Of a stretch of DNA of 64,000 nucleotides, positions 27,570 to 36,530 are shown in pieces. Within the stretch, counting starts at the first letter, position 1. The number at the start of each line of letters is the position of its first letter. This stretch comes from Streptomyces filamentosus (GTDB taxonomy: Bacteria > Actinomycetota > Actinomycetes > Streptomycetales > Streptomycetaceae): NCBI RefSeq assembly GCF_014654895.1, contig NZ_BNBE01000001.1, positions 620,001-684,000 on the forward strand, in the 5' to 3' direction. The notes under the pieces were generated by a model, which did no database searches, was not told where the DNA came from, and worked only from the letters and a program-made list of their open reading frames with translations. The position numbers and the translations under genes are program-made.

Positions 27570-29504
27570 ATGTGTGGCATCGCAGGCACGTACCGGTGGC
27601 CGGACGGCAAGGCCGTGGCCGACCGGCTCACGGACGTCCTCGCCCACCGCGGTCCGGACGGGGCGGGCCGCTACGGCCATGCCGCGGGGGACGGCGAGGT
27701 GCACCTCGGGCACCGCAGGCTGGCCATCGTGGACCTGTCGGAGACCGGCGCCCAGCCGATGGTGTCGGACGGCCTGGTCCTGACGTACAACGGCGAGCTG
27801 TACAACGCTCCGGAGCTGCGGGCCGAACTGGCCGCCGCCGGGGCGCGGTTCCGCGGCACCTCGGACACGGAGGTGGTCCTGGAGGCGTGGCGGCGGTGGG
27901 GCACGGACTGCCTGCCGCGGCTGCGCGGCATGTTCGCGTTCGGCGTCTTCGACGAGCGCACGGGTGAACTGGTGCTGGCCCGGGACCAGTTGGGGATCAA
28001 GCCGCTGTTCTTGCTGCGGCGCGGCGGGGGCCTCGTCTTCGCCTCGGAGCTGAAGGCGCTCGCCGCCGTGTCCGGCGGTCCGCTGGAGGTGGACCACGCG
28101 GCGCTGGTGGCCTCGCTGTTGTACTACTGGGTGCCGGACTCGCGGTGCGCGTACCGCGAGGCGGAGAAGCTGCCGCCGGGGACCTGGCTGCGGTGCCGGC
28201 CCGACGGGCGGGTGGAGCGCGGCCGGTTCTGGGACCTGCGGGAGGTGGCCGCCGAGGGGCAGGAGCGAGCGCGGGCCGGGGAGCTGCCGGACCTGGCGGC
28301 CGTGGTCGAGGAGTCGACCCGGCGCCATCTGCTCGCCGACGTGCCGGTGGCGACCTTCCTGTCCGGGGGGCTCGACTCCAGTTACCTGACGGCGCTGGCG
28401 GCCCGGGAGCGGCCGGGGATCTCGGCGTACACGATCGGCTTCCGCGCCGAGGACGCCCGGTTCGAGGCGATGCCGGACGACCTGCGGCACGCCCGGCGGG
28501 TGGCGGAGCGGTTCGGCGTCGACCTGCACGAGATCGAGATCGCGCCGGACGTGCAGGACCTGTTGCCGAGGATGACGTACCACCTGGACGAGCCGATCGG
28601 CGACCCGGCGGCGATCAACACCTTCCTGATCTGTTCGGCGGCCCGGGAGGCCGGGGTGAAGGTGATGCTGTCGGGGATGGGCGCCGACGAGCTGTTCGCC
28701 GGCTACCGCAAGCACCTGGCGAACGTGATCGCGCTGCGCTACCAGCGGGTGCCGGGGCCGCTGCGGCGGGGCCTGTCGGCGGCGGTGGACCGGCTGCCGG
28801 TCGCCTCGGCCCGCCGGGGCTACCGCTCGGTGCGCTTCGCGAAGCGGTTCCTGTCCTTCGCGGACCTGCCGGAGGAGACGGCGTTCCGGCGCAGCTACAC
28901 CCTGTACGACCGGGGGGAGCTGCTCGGGCTGATCGATCCGGACCTGGCGGGGACGGTGGACGACGTGCTGACCGAGCACGCGGACGTCTACCGGGACAAC
29001 GAGCTGGACGACTTCGTGAACCGGATGTGCCTGGGCGACTCCCGGATGTTCCTGCCGGGCCTGAACCTCGCCTACACGGACCGCTCCAGCATGGCCGCGT
29101 CGACCGAGGTGCGGGTGCCGTACGTGGACGTCGAGGTGGTCAGGGCGGCGTTCGCGGTGCCCGGGAACCGGAAGATCGCCGGGCGGCAGGGCAAGGCGGT
29201 GCTGAAGGAGGCGGCCGTCTCGGTGCTGCCCCGGGAGATCGTGTACCGGCCCAAGGGCCTGTTCAGCGCCCCGCTGCGGGCCTGGATGAGCCGGGACCTG
29301 GCACCGCTGGTGCGCGAGGTGGTCGAGGACGGCGAGCTGGTGCGCGCCGGGTTCCTGCGCCGGGAGGCGCTGCGGCGGATGGTCGCCGAGGACGCCGCCG
29401 GACACGAGGACTACTCCAAGCACCTGTGGCACGTACTGACCCTGGAGCACTGGTACCGGAACGCGACCGGCGCGGCCGGACGGCTCCCTTCCCCGGCCGC
29501 GTAG
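27570..29504 (+). CDS. Asparagine synthase-type glutamine amidotransferase (AsnB-like)
   Basis: A 644-residue class II amidotransferase. The N-terminal nucleophile follows the initiator Met (MCGIAGTY), with AHRGPDG and LTYNGELYN in the glutaminase half. The synthetase half has the PPi-loop SGGLDSS and the LSGMGADELFAGY motif. In polysaccharide loci such enzymes (WbpS-like) amidate uronic acids rather than make asparagine, which fits the dehydrogenase upstream. The ATG at 27570 starts two bases after the previous stop, so the nucleophilic cysteine is correctly at position 2. Confidence 0.9.
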   Translation: MCGIAGTYRWPDGKAVADRLTDVLAHRGPDGAGRYGHAAGDGEVHLGHRRLAIVDLSETGAQPMVSDGLVLTYNGELYNAPELRAELAAAGARFRGTSDTEVVLEAWRRWGTDCLPRLRGMFAFGVFDERTGELVLARDQLGIKPLFLLRRGGGLVFASELKALAAVSGGPLEVDHAALVASLLYYWVPDSRCAYREAEKLPPGTWLRCRPDGRVERGRFWDLREVAAEGQERARAGELPDLAAVVEESTRRHLLADVPVATFLSGGLDSSYLTALAARERPGISAYTIGFRAEDARFEAMPDDLRHARRVAERFGVDLHEIEIAPDVQDLLPRMTYHLDEPIGDPAAINTFLICSAAREAGVKVMLSGMGADELFAGYRKHLANVIALRYQRVPGPLRRGLSAAVDRLPVASARRGYRSVRFAKRFLSFADLPEETAFRRSYTLYDRGELLGLIDPDLAGTVDDVLTEHADVYRDNELDDFVNRMCLGDSRMFLPGLNLAYTDRSSMAASTEVRVPYVDVEVVRAAFAVPGNRKIAGRQGKAVLKEAAVSVLPREIVYRPKGLFSAPLRAWMSRDLAPLVREVVEDGELVRAGFLRREALRRMVAEDAAGHEDYSKHLWHVLTLEHWYRNATGAAGRLPSPAA

Positions 29505-29571
29505 CGGCCCGGAGCGCGCGGGGAACCGGCGCGCGGTGACATCCAACGCGCAGAGAAACAAGAGGACTTCG

Positions 29572-31758
29572 GTGAAACAGGTCGTGCAGAACTACAAGAG
29601 CGGCGAGCTGGCGGTGCTCGACGTGCCGGTGCCGGGCTGCAAGCCGGGCGGGGTGCTGGTGCGGACCTCCTACTCGCTGATCTCCACGGGCACCGAGCTC
29701 ATGAAGGTGTCCGAGGCGGGCATGTCGATGGTGGGCAAGGCCCGTTCGCGGCCGGACCAGGTCGCGAAGGTCATGCAGAGCGTGGCCACGAACGGACTGC
29801 CCGCCACCTACCGCAAGGTGATGGGCAAGCTGGACTCCTACACGCCGCTGGGCTATTCGCTGTGCGGGGTGGTCGAGCAGGTGGGGGCCGGGGTCGACGA
29901 CGTGAAGGTCGGCGACCTGGTGGCCTGCGCGGGCAACGAGCACGCGCTGCACGCCGAGGTGAACTGGGTGCCCAGGAACCTGTACGCCCGGGTGCCGGAG
30001 GGCCTCGCGCCGCGCCACGCGGCCTTCGGGACGGTCGGGGCGATCGCGCTCCAGGGCGTCCGGCAGGGCGGGCCGCAGCTCGGCGAGGTGGCGCTGGTGA
30101 TCGGTCTCGGGCTGATCGGCCAGCTGGTGGTGCAGCTGCTGGCCGCCGCCGGGGTGCGGGTCGTCGGCGCCGACCCGGACCCGGCGCGCTGCGCGCTCGC
30201 GGAGGGGCTCGGCGCGGTGGCCTGCGGGGATCCCGGTTCGGCGGTGGTGGAGAACGCCGTGGCCGAGCTGACCGACGGGCACGGCGTGGACCAGGTGTAC
30301 CTGGCGGCCGGCGGGGACAGCAACCAGCCCGTCGAGCTGGCCGCCCGGCTGTGCCGGGACCGGGGCCGGGTCGTGGACATCGGCAAGTGCCGCCTGGACC
30401 TGCCGTGGAACGCGTACTACGAGAAGGAGCTGGACGTCCGCTTCTCCCGCAGCTACGGCCCCGGGCGCTACGACCCGGAGTACGAGCTGGAGGGGCGGGA
30501 CTACCCGATCGGCTACGTGCGCTGGACCGAGCGCCGCAACCTGGCGTGCTTCCTGGACCTGGCCGCCCGGGGCCGGGTGGACGTGGAGCCGCTGGTCTCG
30601 CACGTCGCGGACTTCGCCGACGCCGTGGAGACGTACCGGTCCCTGGAGGAGGGCGGGCTGAAGGCGGTGGCGGTGCTCTTCCGCTACCCGGAGGCGGCGG
30701 CCGAGACGGAGAAGCCGGTGGTGGCCGTGCCCGAGGTGCCCCGGGTGTCGCGGGGGTCCACGGCGAAGCCGGCCGTGCGGGCCGGGTCGCCGGTGCGGCT
30801 CGCGTTCGTCGGCGCGGGGAACTACGCGACGTCGATGCTGCTGCCGCACCTGGCGGACCGCGAGGGCGTCGAGCTGTCCGCGGTGGTGACGACGACGGCG
30901 CTGTCCGCCGCCAACGCCCGCCACAAGTTCGGCTTCGCGCGGGCCACCACCGACCTCGACGCCGTGCTCGGCGACGACGCGGTCGACGCGGTGTTCGTGG
31001 TCACCCGGCACAGCTCGCACGCCGAGCTGACCCGGAAGGCGCTGCTGGCCGGCAAGGCGGTCTTCGTGGAGAAGCCGCTGGCGCTCTCCGGGGACGAGCT
31101 GGCCGGGGTCCTCGCGGCGGTGGAGGAGTCCGGCAACGACCGGCTCCAGGTGGGCTTCAACCGCCGCTTCTCCCCGCTGCTGCGGGAGGCGAAGGAGCGG
31201 TTCGGCGCCCGGACCGGACCGGCGAGCCTGCGTTACCTGGTCAACGCGGGCCGCCTCGAACACGGCAGCTGGTACCTCCGGCAGAACAGCGAGGGCTCCC
31301 GCTTCGCCGGCGAGGGCGGCCACTTCGTCGACACGGCGAGCTGGCTGCTCGACGCCGACCCGGTCTCCGTGTACGCGGTCGCCACCCCCAGCAACGAGGA
31401 CCTCCAGGTCGTCCTGGGCTACCCGGACGGCTCCACCGCCACCATCGGCTACGTCACCACCGGCGCGCCCGGCTTCCCCAAGGAGACCCTGGACCTGGTC
31501 GGCGACGGGAAGGTGCTGCGCCTCGACGACTTCGTGCGCGCCTCGGTCCACGGGAAGAAGCGGTGGGTGAGCTCGCGGCTGCCGAAGGCCCGGGACAAGG
31601 GGCAGAACGCCGAACTCGCCGCGTTCGTACGGGCGGTGCGGACCGGCGGGCCGATGCCGGTGCCGCTGGAGTCGCTCGTCGCCACCACGGCGGCCACCCT
31701 CGCCGTGCGGACCGCGCTGGCGGGCGGCGTCCCGGTGACCCTGGCGGGCACGCCGTGA
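29572..31758 (+). CDS. Bi-domain oxidoreductase: zinc-type alcohol dehydrogenase fused to Gfo/Idh/MocA
   Basis: A 728-residue fusion. Residues about 1-370 are an MDR-type dehydrogenase (LISTGTELMKV, NAD motif VIGLGLIGQL). Residues about 400-728 are a Gfo/Idh/MocA domain (RLAFVGAGNYATSMLLPHL, VFVEKPLALSGDEL). The classical MDR catalytic zinc cysteine is not evident in the usual place. GTG at 29572 is chosen over one 12 codons earlier because AGAGGA lies five bases upstream. The same fusion is often found beside asparagine synthase and heparinase-type lyase genes in glycan loci, as here. Its reaction is not established: sugar oxidation or epimerisation is plausible. Confidence 0.85.
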   Translation: MKQVVQNYKSGELAVLDVPVPGCKPGGVLVRTSYSLISTGTELMKVSEAGMSMVGKARSRPDQVAKVMQSVATNGLPATYRKVMGKLDSYTPLGYSLCGVVEQVGAGVDDVKVGDLVACAGNEHALHAEVNWVPRNLYARVPEGLAPRHAAFGTVGAIALQGVRQGGPQLGEVALVIGLGLIGQLVVQLLAAAGVRVVGADPDPARCALAEGLGAVACGDPGSAVVENAVAELTDGHGVDQVYLAAGGDSNQPVELAARLCRDRGRVVDIGKCRLDLPWNAYYEKELDVRFSRSYGPGRYDPEYELEGRDYPIGYVRWTERRNLACFLDLAARGRVDVEPLVSHVADFADAVETYRSLEEGGLKAVAVLFRYPEAAAETEKPVVAVPEVPRVSRGSTAKPAVRAGSPVRLAFVGAGNYATSMLLPHLADREGVELSAVVTTTALSAANARHKFGFARATTDLDAVLGDDAVDAVFVVTRHSSHAELTRKALLAGKAVFVEKPLALSGDELAGVLAAVEESGNDRLQVGFNRRFSPLLREAKERFGARTGPASLRYLVNAGRLEHGSWYLRQNSEGSRFAGEGGHFVDTASWLLDADPVSVYAVATPSNEDLQVVLGYPDGSTATIGYVTTGAPGFPKETLDLVGDGKVLRLDDFVRASVHGKKRWVSSRLPKARDKGQNAELAAFVRAVRTGGPMPVPLESLVATTAATLAVRTALAGGVPVTLAGTP

Positions 31759-33713
31759 CCATGAGCCCGGGGTGGTACCTGCGGCGGCTGTCCGCGATGG
31801 GGCCGCGGGAGGTCGGCGGCCGGACCGTCGACGCGGTGCGCCGGCGGCGCTGGCGGTCGGCGCGGCCGGTGTGCCCGGCCGTGACCGGCGCCCGCTTCAC
31901 CGCCGTGCTGCCCCCGGGGGCGCTCGCCGCGGTGCCGCCGGACGCCGCGAAGCGCCTCGTCGCCGAGGCGGACCGGCTGATGGAGGGCCGCGCCGCGTTC
32001 TTCGGCGTGGAGCGCGACGACCTGGCCGACCCGGACTGGTGGTACGACCCGAAGACCGGGCGCCGGGCGCCCTGGGGCCACGCCTTCGACGTGCCGTACC
32101 GGAACGAGGAGGCGGTCGGGGACATCAAGCAGATCTGGGAGCCGTCCCGGCACCAGTACCTCACCGTCCTCGCCGCCGCCTACGCGCTCACCGGCGAGGA
32201 GCGGTACGCCGAGCGGGTCGCCGCGCACCTGCGGTCGTGGTGGGCGGCGAACGCGCCGCTGCGCGGGGTGCACTGGGTCAGCGGCATCGAGCTGGGGATC
32301 CGGCTGCTGTCCTGGGTGTGGGTCCGGCGGCTGCTCGACGGCTGGCCGGGCGCGGCCGGGCTGTTCGAGGAGAACCCGGTGGCGGTCCGGCAGATCTGGC
32401 ACCACCAGCGCTGGCTGGCCGCCTTCCCCAGCCGGGGCTCCTCGGCCAACAACCACGTGATCGCCGAGGCGGCCGGGCAGTTCGCCGCGGCCTGCGCCTT
32501 CGGCTGGTTCCCCTCGTCGGTACGCTGGCGGGCCGACGCGCTGCGGTCGCTGGAGCGGCACCTGCGGGGCAACACCTTCCCGTCCGGGCTCAACCGCGAG
32601 CTGGCGTCCGAGTACCACGGCCTGGTCCTGGAGCTGGGGCTCGCCGCGGTGGCCGAGGCGGACGCCGCCGGCGTGCCGGTGCCCCGGACGGTCCGGCTGG
32701 TGCTGCTGCGGATGACGGACGCGCTCGCGGCCGTCGTGGACGACCGGCTGCGGCCGCCCCGGCAGGGGGACTCCGACGACGGGCACGGCCTGGTCGTCGA
32801 CGGGACGGGCACCGACCGCTGGGGCTCGCTGCTCGCCACCGGGGACGCCGTCTTCGGCCGGCTCGGCTGGTGGCCCGAGGTCACCGGCACCGACGTGCGG
32901 ACCCCGCTGCTCGCCGCGCTGCTGCGGCCGTACGGGAGGCCGGGCACCGCTCCGGCCGTGACCCGTCCGGCGCGCCGCCCGGGCCACTTCGCCGACGCGG
33001 GGCTGACCGTGCTGCGCGGCCCCGGCGGGATCTGGTGCCGCTGCGACGGCGGCCCGCACGGCTTCCTGTCGATCGCCGCGCACGCCCACGCGGACGCGCT
33101 GTCGGTGGAGGTCCGGCACGACGGGGTCGACGTGCTCGCCGACCCGGGGACGTTCTGCTACCACGGGCAGCCCGAGTGGCGGCGGTACTTCCGGTCGACG
33201 CTCGGCCACAACACGCTGGAGCTGGACGGCACCGACCAGTCCGTCTCCGGCGGCCCGTTCCTGTGGACCCGGCACGCCCGCACCCGGGTGCTGGTCGCGG
33301 ACCCGTCGGCCGGGGACACCGCACGCTGGTGCGCCGAACACGACGGCTATCCGGGGGCGGTGCACCGCCGCCGGGTGGAACTGACCCATGCGCGGCGGGA
33401 GTTGCGGGTGGTCGACGAGGTGCGCGGCGACCGGCGGCCGGTGCGCCTGGCCTTCCACCTGGGTCCGGCGGTCACGGCGGAGCTGGCGGGGAGCCGGGCG
33501 GTGCTGCGCTGGACCCGGGACGGCGAGGACCGCTCGGCGGTGCTCGACCTGCCCGGGCGGCTGGAGTGGCGGGCGCACCGCGGCGAGAGCGATCCGCCGC
33601 TGGGCTGGTACTCCGCCGGCTTCGGGCGCAAGGAGCCGGCCACCGTCCTGGTCGGTTCCGGTGTCGCCGACGGCACGGAGGAGTTCGTGACCGTGCTCGG
33701 GTTCCAGGGCTAG
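31755..33713 (+). CDS. Heparinase II/III family polysaccharide lyase
   Basis: A 652-residue protein. It has an alpha/alpha-toroid N-terminal part (WEPSRHQYLTVLAAAYALTGEERYAERV; SSANNHVIAEAAGQ, where Asn-His are the conserved active-site pair) and a C-terminal beta-sheet heparinase domain (HAHADALSVEV, LADPGTFCYHG, TLGHNTLELDG). The family cleaves uronic-acid polymers by beta-elimination. No signal peptide is visible although polymer export is extracellular, a common puzzle for this subgroup. It overlaps the previous gene (GTGA). An ATG two codons later is an alternative start. Confidence 0.88.
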   Translation: MTMSPGWYLRRLSAMGPREVGGRTVDAVRRRRWRSARPVCPAVTGARFTAVLPPGALAAVPPDAAKRLVAEADRLMEGRAAFFGVERDDLADPDWWYDPKTGRRAPWGHAFDVPYRNEEAVGDIKQIWEPSRHQYLTVLAAAYALTGEERYAERVAAHLRSWWAANAPLRGVHWVSGIELGIRLLSWVWVRRLLDGWPGAAGLFEENPVAVRQIWHHQRWLAAFPSRGSSANNHVIAEAAGQFAAACAFGWFPSSVRWRADALRSLERHLRGNTFPSGLNRELASEYHGLVLELGLAAVAEADAAGVPVPRTVRLVLLRMTDALAAVVDDRLRPPRQGDSDDGHGLVVDGTGTDRWGSLLATGDAVFGRLGWWPEVTGTDVRTPLLAALLRPYGRPGTAPAVTRPARRPGHFADAGLTVLRGPGGIWCRCDGGPHGFLSIAAHAHADALSVEVRHDGVDVLADPGTFCYHGQPEWRRYFRSTLGHNTLELDGTDQSVSGGPFLWTRHARTRVLVADPSAGDTARWCAEHDGYPGAVHRRRVELTHARRELRVVDEVRGDRRPVRLAFHLGPAVTAELAGSRAVLRWTRDGEDRSAVLDLPGRLEWRAHRGESDPPLGWYSAGFGRKEPATVLVGSGVADGTEEFVTVLGFQG

Positions 33714-33729
33714 AGGGGGCAGGGGGAAC

Positions 33730-35271
33730 GTGGGGTTCACGGGGCGGCGCCGGGGGGTGCCGGTGGCGGCGCTGGTCCTGGCGCTGTTCGCGGCGGGCTG
33801 CGAGGGCGCGCCGCGGGAGCGGCCGGGGGCGGGGCCCGAGACGCGGCCCGAGCCGGCCGCCGGGCCCGCGCTGCCGGTGGCCCGGGTGTGCGGGGCGCCC
33901 GCGGCCGGGCCGGCGCGGGCTCCGGCGGGGGCGGTGCCGGTCGATCCGGCGGTCGTCGGCGACCTGGTCGCGAAGACCGAGGCGCACGGCCCCGGCACCA
34001 CGTTCTGGCTGCGCCCCGGCCGGCACCGGCTCGCGCCGGGCCCGTACGACCAGGTCGTGCCCAAGGAGGGGAACCGGTACGTGGGCGCGCCGGGCGCGGT
34101 GCTCGACGGGCGGCGGGTCAACCAGTACGCGTTCGGCGGCCCCGCACGGGATGTGACGATCCGTCACCTCACGGTGGAGAACTTCGCCGCGCCGCAAGAC
34201 GAGGGCGTGGTCAACCACGACTCGGCGGACGGCTGGACGATCGAGCGGGCGACGATCCAGCACAACTCCGGGGCCGGGCTGATGGCCGGGGCCCGCCAGC
34301 GGCTCCTCGCGAGCTGTCTGCGCGGCAACGGCCAGTACGGGATGAACGCCTACAAGGCGGGCGACTCGATCAAGGGGCTCGTCGTGGAGGGCAACGAGAT
34401 CACGGGCAACAACGCGGACGACTGGGAGCGGCGGCAGCCGGGCTGCGGCTGCTCCGGGGGCGTCAAGTTCTGGGCCGTCGACGGCGCGGACGTCGGGGGC
34501 AACTGGGTGCACGACAACCGCGGAGCCGGACTGTGGGCGGACAACAACAACAACGACTTCCTCGTCGAGCGCAACGTGCTGGAGGGCAACGACGGTTCGG
34601 CGCTGATCTACGAGACCAGCTACAACGCGGTGGTGCGGGGCAACGAGATCCGGCGGAACGGCCTCGTGGAGGGCCGGGCCGCCGCCGCGGACGGCGACGA
34701 CTTCCCGTACGCGGCGGTGTACGTCTCCGAGGCGGGCGGCGAGCCGCGGCTGCCGGCCCGTACGGACCGGATCGAGATCTCCGGGAACGTGCTGGAGGAC
34801 AACTGGTCGGGGATCACCCTGTGGGAGGCCGCGGACCGGTTCTGCAACAGCCCGGCCAACACCTCGACGGGCTACTGCACCCCGCTGGTGGGGGACGTCC
34901 GGCGCTGCGTCCGGCCGGCGATCGCCACCGCGCCGCTCCACGCCGACTGCCGGTGGCGGACCCGGCGGGTGGAGATCAGCGGCAACCGCTTCCGGCTGGA
35001 CCCGGCCGCCGTGGGCTGCACGACGGGCTGCGGCCGGATGGCGGTGCTGGCCGATCGGGGCACCTCCCCGGCCTGGTCGCCGTACCTGGGCGGGCGGGTG
35101 GCCGAGGCGATCACCTTCGCGCAGGACAACCGCTGGCACGACAACGCCTACACGGGGCCGTGGACGTTCGTCGCCCGCGACCCGGGGCGGACGCTCGACT
35201 TCGCGCGGTGGCGGGCCGCGCCGTACCGGCAGGACGCGGGCAGCACCCTGAGCGCGCGGGACGGGGGCTGA
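33730..35271 (+). CDS. Right-handed parallel beta-helix lipoprotein
   Basis: A 513-residue protein. A basic N-terminus, hydrophobic core and lipobox LFAAGC (Cys about residue 21) make it a predicted lipoprotein. After a Pro/Glu-rich linker come NosD/pectate-lyase-like coils: repeated strands with Asn ladders (VNHDSADGWTIERATIQHNSGAG, EGNEITGNN, NVLEGNDG). Such folds belong to C5-epimerases, lyases or polysaccharide-binding proteins. Given the uronic-acid context an epimerase or lyase is plausible, but no catalytic residues were identified. Paired cysteines in the C-terminal third suggest disulfides outside the membrane. Confidence 0.82.
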   Translation: MGFTGRRRGVPVAALVLALFAAGCEGAPRERPGAGPETRPEPAAGPALPVARVCGAPAAGPARAPAGAVPVDPAVVGDLVAKTEAHGPGTTFWLRPGRHRLAPGPYDQVVPKEGNRYVGAPGAVLDGRRVNQYAFGGPARDVTIRHLTVENFAAPQDEGVVNHDSADGWTIERATIQHNSGAGLMAGARQRLLASCLRGNGQYGMNAYKAGDSIKGLVVEGNEITGNNADDWERRQPGCGCSGGVKFWAVDGADVGGNWVHDNRGAGLWADNNNNDFLVERNVLEGNDGSALIYETSYNAVVRGNEIRRNGLVEGRAAAADGDDFPYAAVYVSEAGGEPRLPARTDRIEISGNVLEDNWSGITLWEAADRFCNSPANTSTGYCTPLVGDVRRCVRPAIATAPLHADCRWRTRRVEISGNRFRLDPAAVGCTTGCGRMAVLADRGTSPAWSPYLGGRVAEAITFAQDNRWHDNAYTGPWTFVARDPGRTLDFARWRAAPYRQDAGSTLSARDGG

Positions 35272-35272
35272 C

Positions 35273-36529
35273 ATGACCGCGGACCACGCCGGCCCCGACG
35301 GGCGGACGGCTCCCCCGGCGAAGGCCGTGGCGACGGTGTGGGGGCTGCTCGTCCTCAACACGCTCGGCTCCGCCGGGGCGAAGACCGTCGTCGCGATCCC
35401 CCGCTCCCTCATCCAGATGGTCACCATGGGCGCGCTGGTCGCCGCCTTCGCGCTGGCGCTCGCGGTCAATCCGCGGGTGCGGATCCGGCCCGGGGCCTTC
35501 CTCTTCCTGCTGACCCTGCTGCTGGTGCCGAGCGTGATCTCCAGCGTGTACGTGGCGGCCGGGTTCGGGGCGCTGTTCCGCTGCGTCCGGCTGACGCTCT
35601 TCGTCGGCACGCTGTGGCTGCTCAGCCGCTGGTGGGACGGCGGGCTCGCCTTCGTCCGCCACCACGTCCGGCTGTACTTCGCGGTGCTCGTGCTGGTGGC
35701 CGCCGGGCTGGCCGTCGCGCCGGGCACGGCGCTGCCCGAGTACTACGGCGGGCGGCTCGTCGGCGCCCTGTGGCCGCTGACCCCGCCGCAGATCGGGCAG
35801 TACGCGGCGGTGGTCACCGGGCTGACGGTGCTGCTCCTGCTGGGCCGCCGGACCACCGGCGCGGGCGCGGCGGTGGTCGTCGTGCCCGCGCTGGTGCTGC
35901 TGGCGATGACCCACACCCGGACGGCCACCCTCGGCCTGGTCATCGCGCTGGTGGTGGCGATCGGCTCGCTCGTGCTGACCAGCGGCGCGGCCCGGCGGTT
36001 CTTCGCCTGGGCGGTGCTGTGCGCGGCGGTGGCGGCGGTGGTCTTCGGCTCGGCGCTGCGGGCGTGGTTCCTGCGCGGGCAGAGCCAGGAGAACTTCGCC
36101 AACCTCACCGGCCGGGCCAAGGTCTGGGACGCTCTCCTGGACGCGCCCCGCACGACCGGGGAGACGGTCCTCGGCACGGGCCTGGGCGACAAGTCGTTCG
36201 GCGGGCTGCCGATCGACAACAGCTGGCTGGCCGTCTACGACGAGCAGGGCCTGATCGGCGTCGTCGTCGTGGCGGCGCTGCTCGTCGCCCTCGGCGGGGT
36301 GGCGCTGCTGCGGCCGCCGTCGCTCTCCCGGGCCTGCGCGCTCTTCCTGATCTGCTACTGCGCGATCTCCTCGTACACCGAGGTCGGGCTCGGCGACGCC
36401 TCGGCGTACCTGCTGCACCTGGCACTGGCGGCCGGGCTGCTCGTGGCGCCCCCCGCCGCGCCGCCCGCGCCCCCCGAACTCCCCCACCGGCCCGCCCCGC
36501 GCTGGGCCCGCACGTCGGAGGTGACGTGA
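35273..36529 (+). CDS. O-antigen ligase/Wzy-like polysaccharide polymerase
   Basis: A 418-residue polytopic membrane protein with about ten to eleven hydrophobic segments. The large extracytoplasmic loop carries the Wzy_C/RfaL-like segment NLTGRAKVWDALLDAPRTTGETVLGTGLG. The following NSWLAVYDEQGLIGVVVV is typical of the family (the NSxL...GxxG motif). It probably polymerises lipid-linked repeat units on the outer face of the membrane. The ATG starts one base after the previous stop. Confidence 0.82.
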   Translation: MTADHAGPDGRTAPPAKAVATVWGLLVLNTLGSAGAKTVVAIPRSLIQMVTMGALVAAFALALAVNPRVRIRPGAFLFLLTLLLVPSVISSVYVAAGFGALFRCVRLTLFVGTLWLLSRWWDGGLAFVRHHVRLYFAVLVLVAAGLAVAPGTALPEYYGGRLVGALWPLTPPQIGQYAAVVTGLTVLLLLGRRTTGAGAAVVVVPALVLLAMTHTRTATLGLVIALVVAIGSLVLTSGAARRFFAWAVLCAAVAAVVFGSALRAWFLRGQSQENFANLTGRAKVWDALLDAPRTTGETVLGTGLGDKSFGGLPIDNSWLAVYDEQGLIGVVVVAALLVALGGVALLRPPSLSRACALFLICYCAISSYTEVGLGDASAYLLHLALAAGLLVAPPAAPPAPPELPHRPAPRWARTSEVT

Positions 36530-36530
36530 G

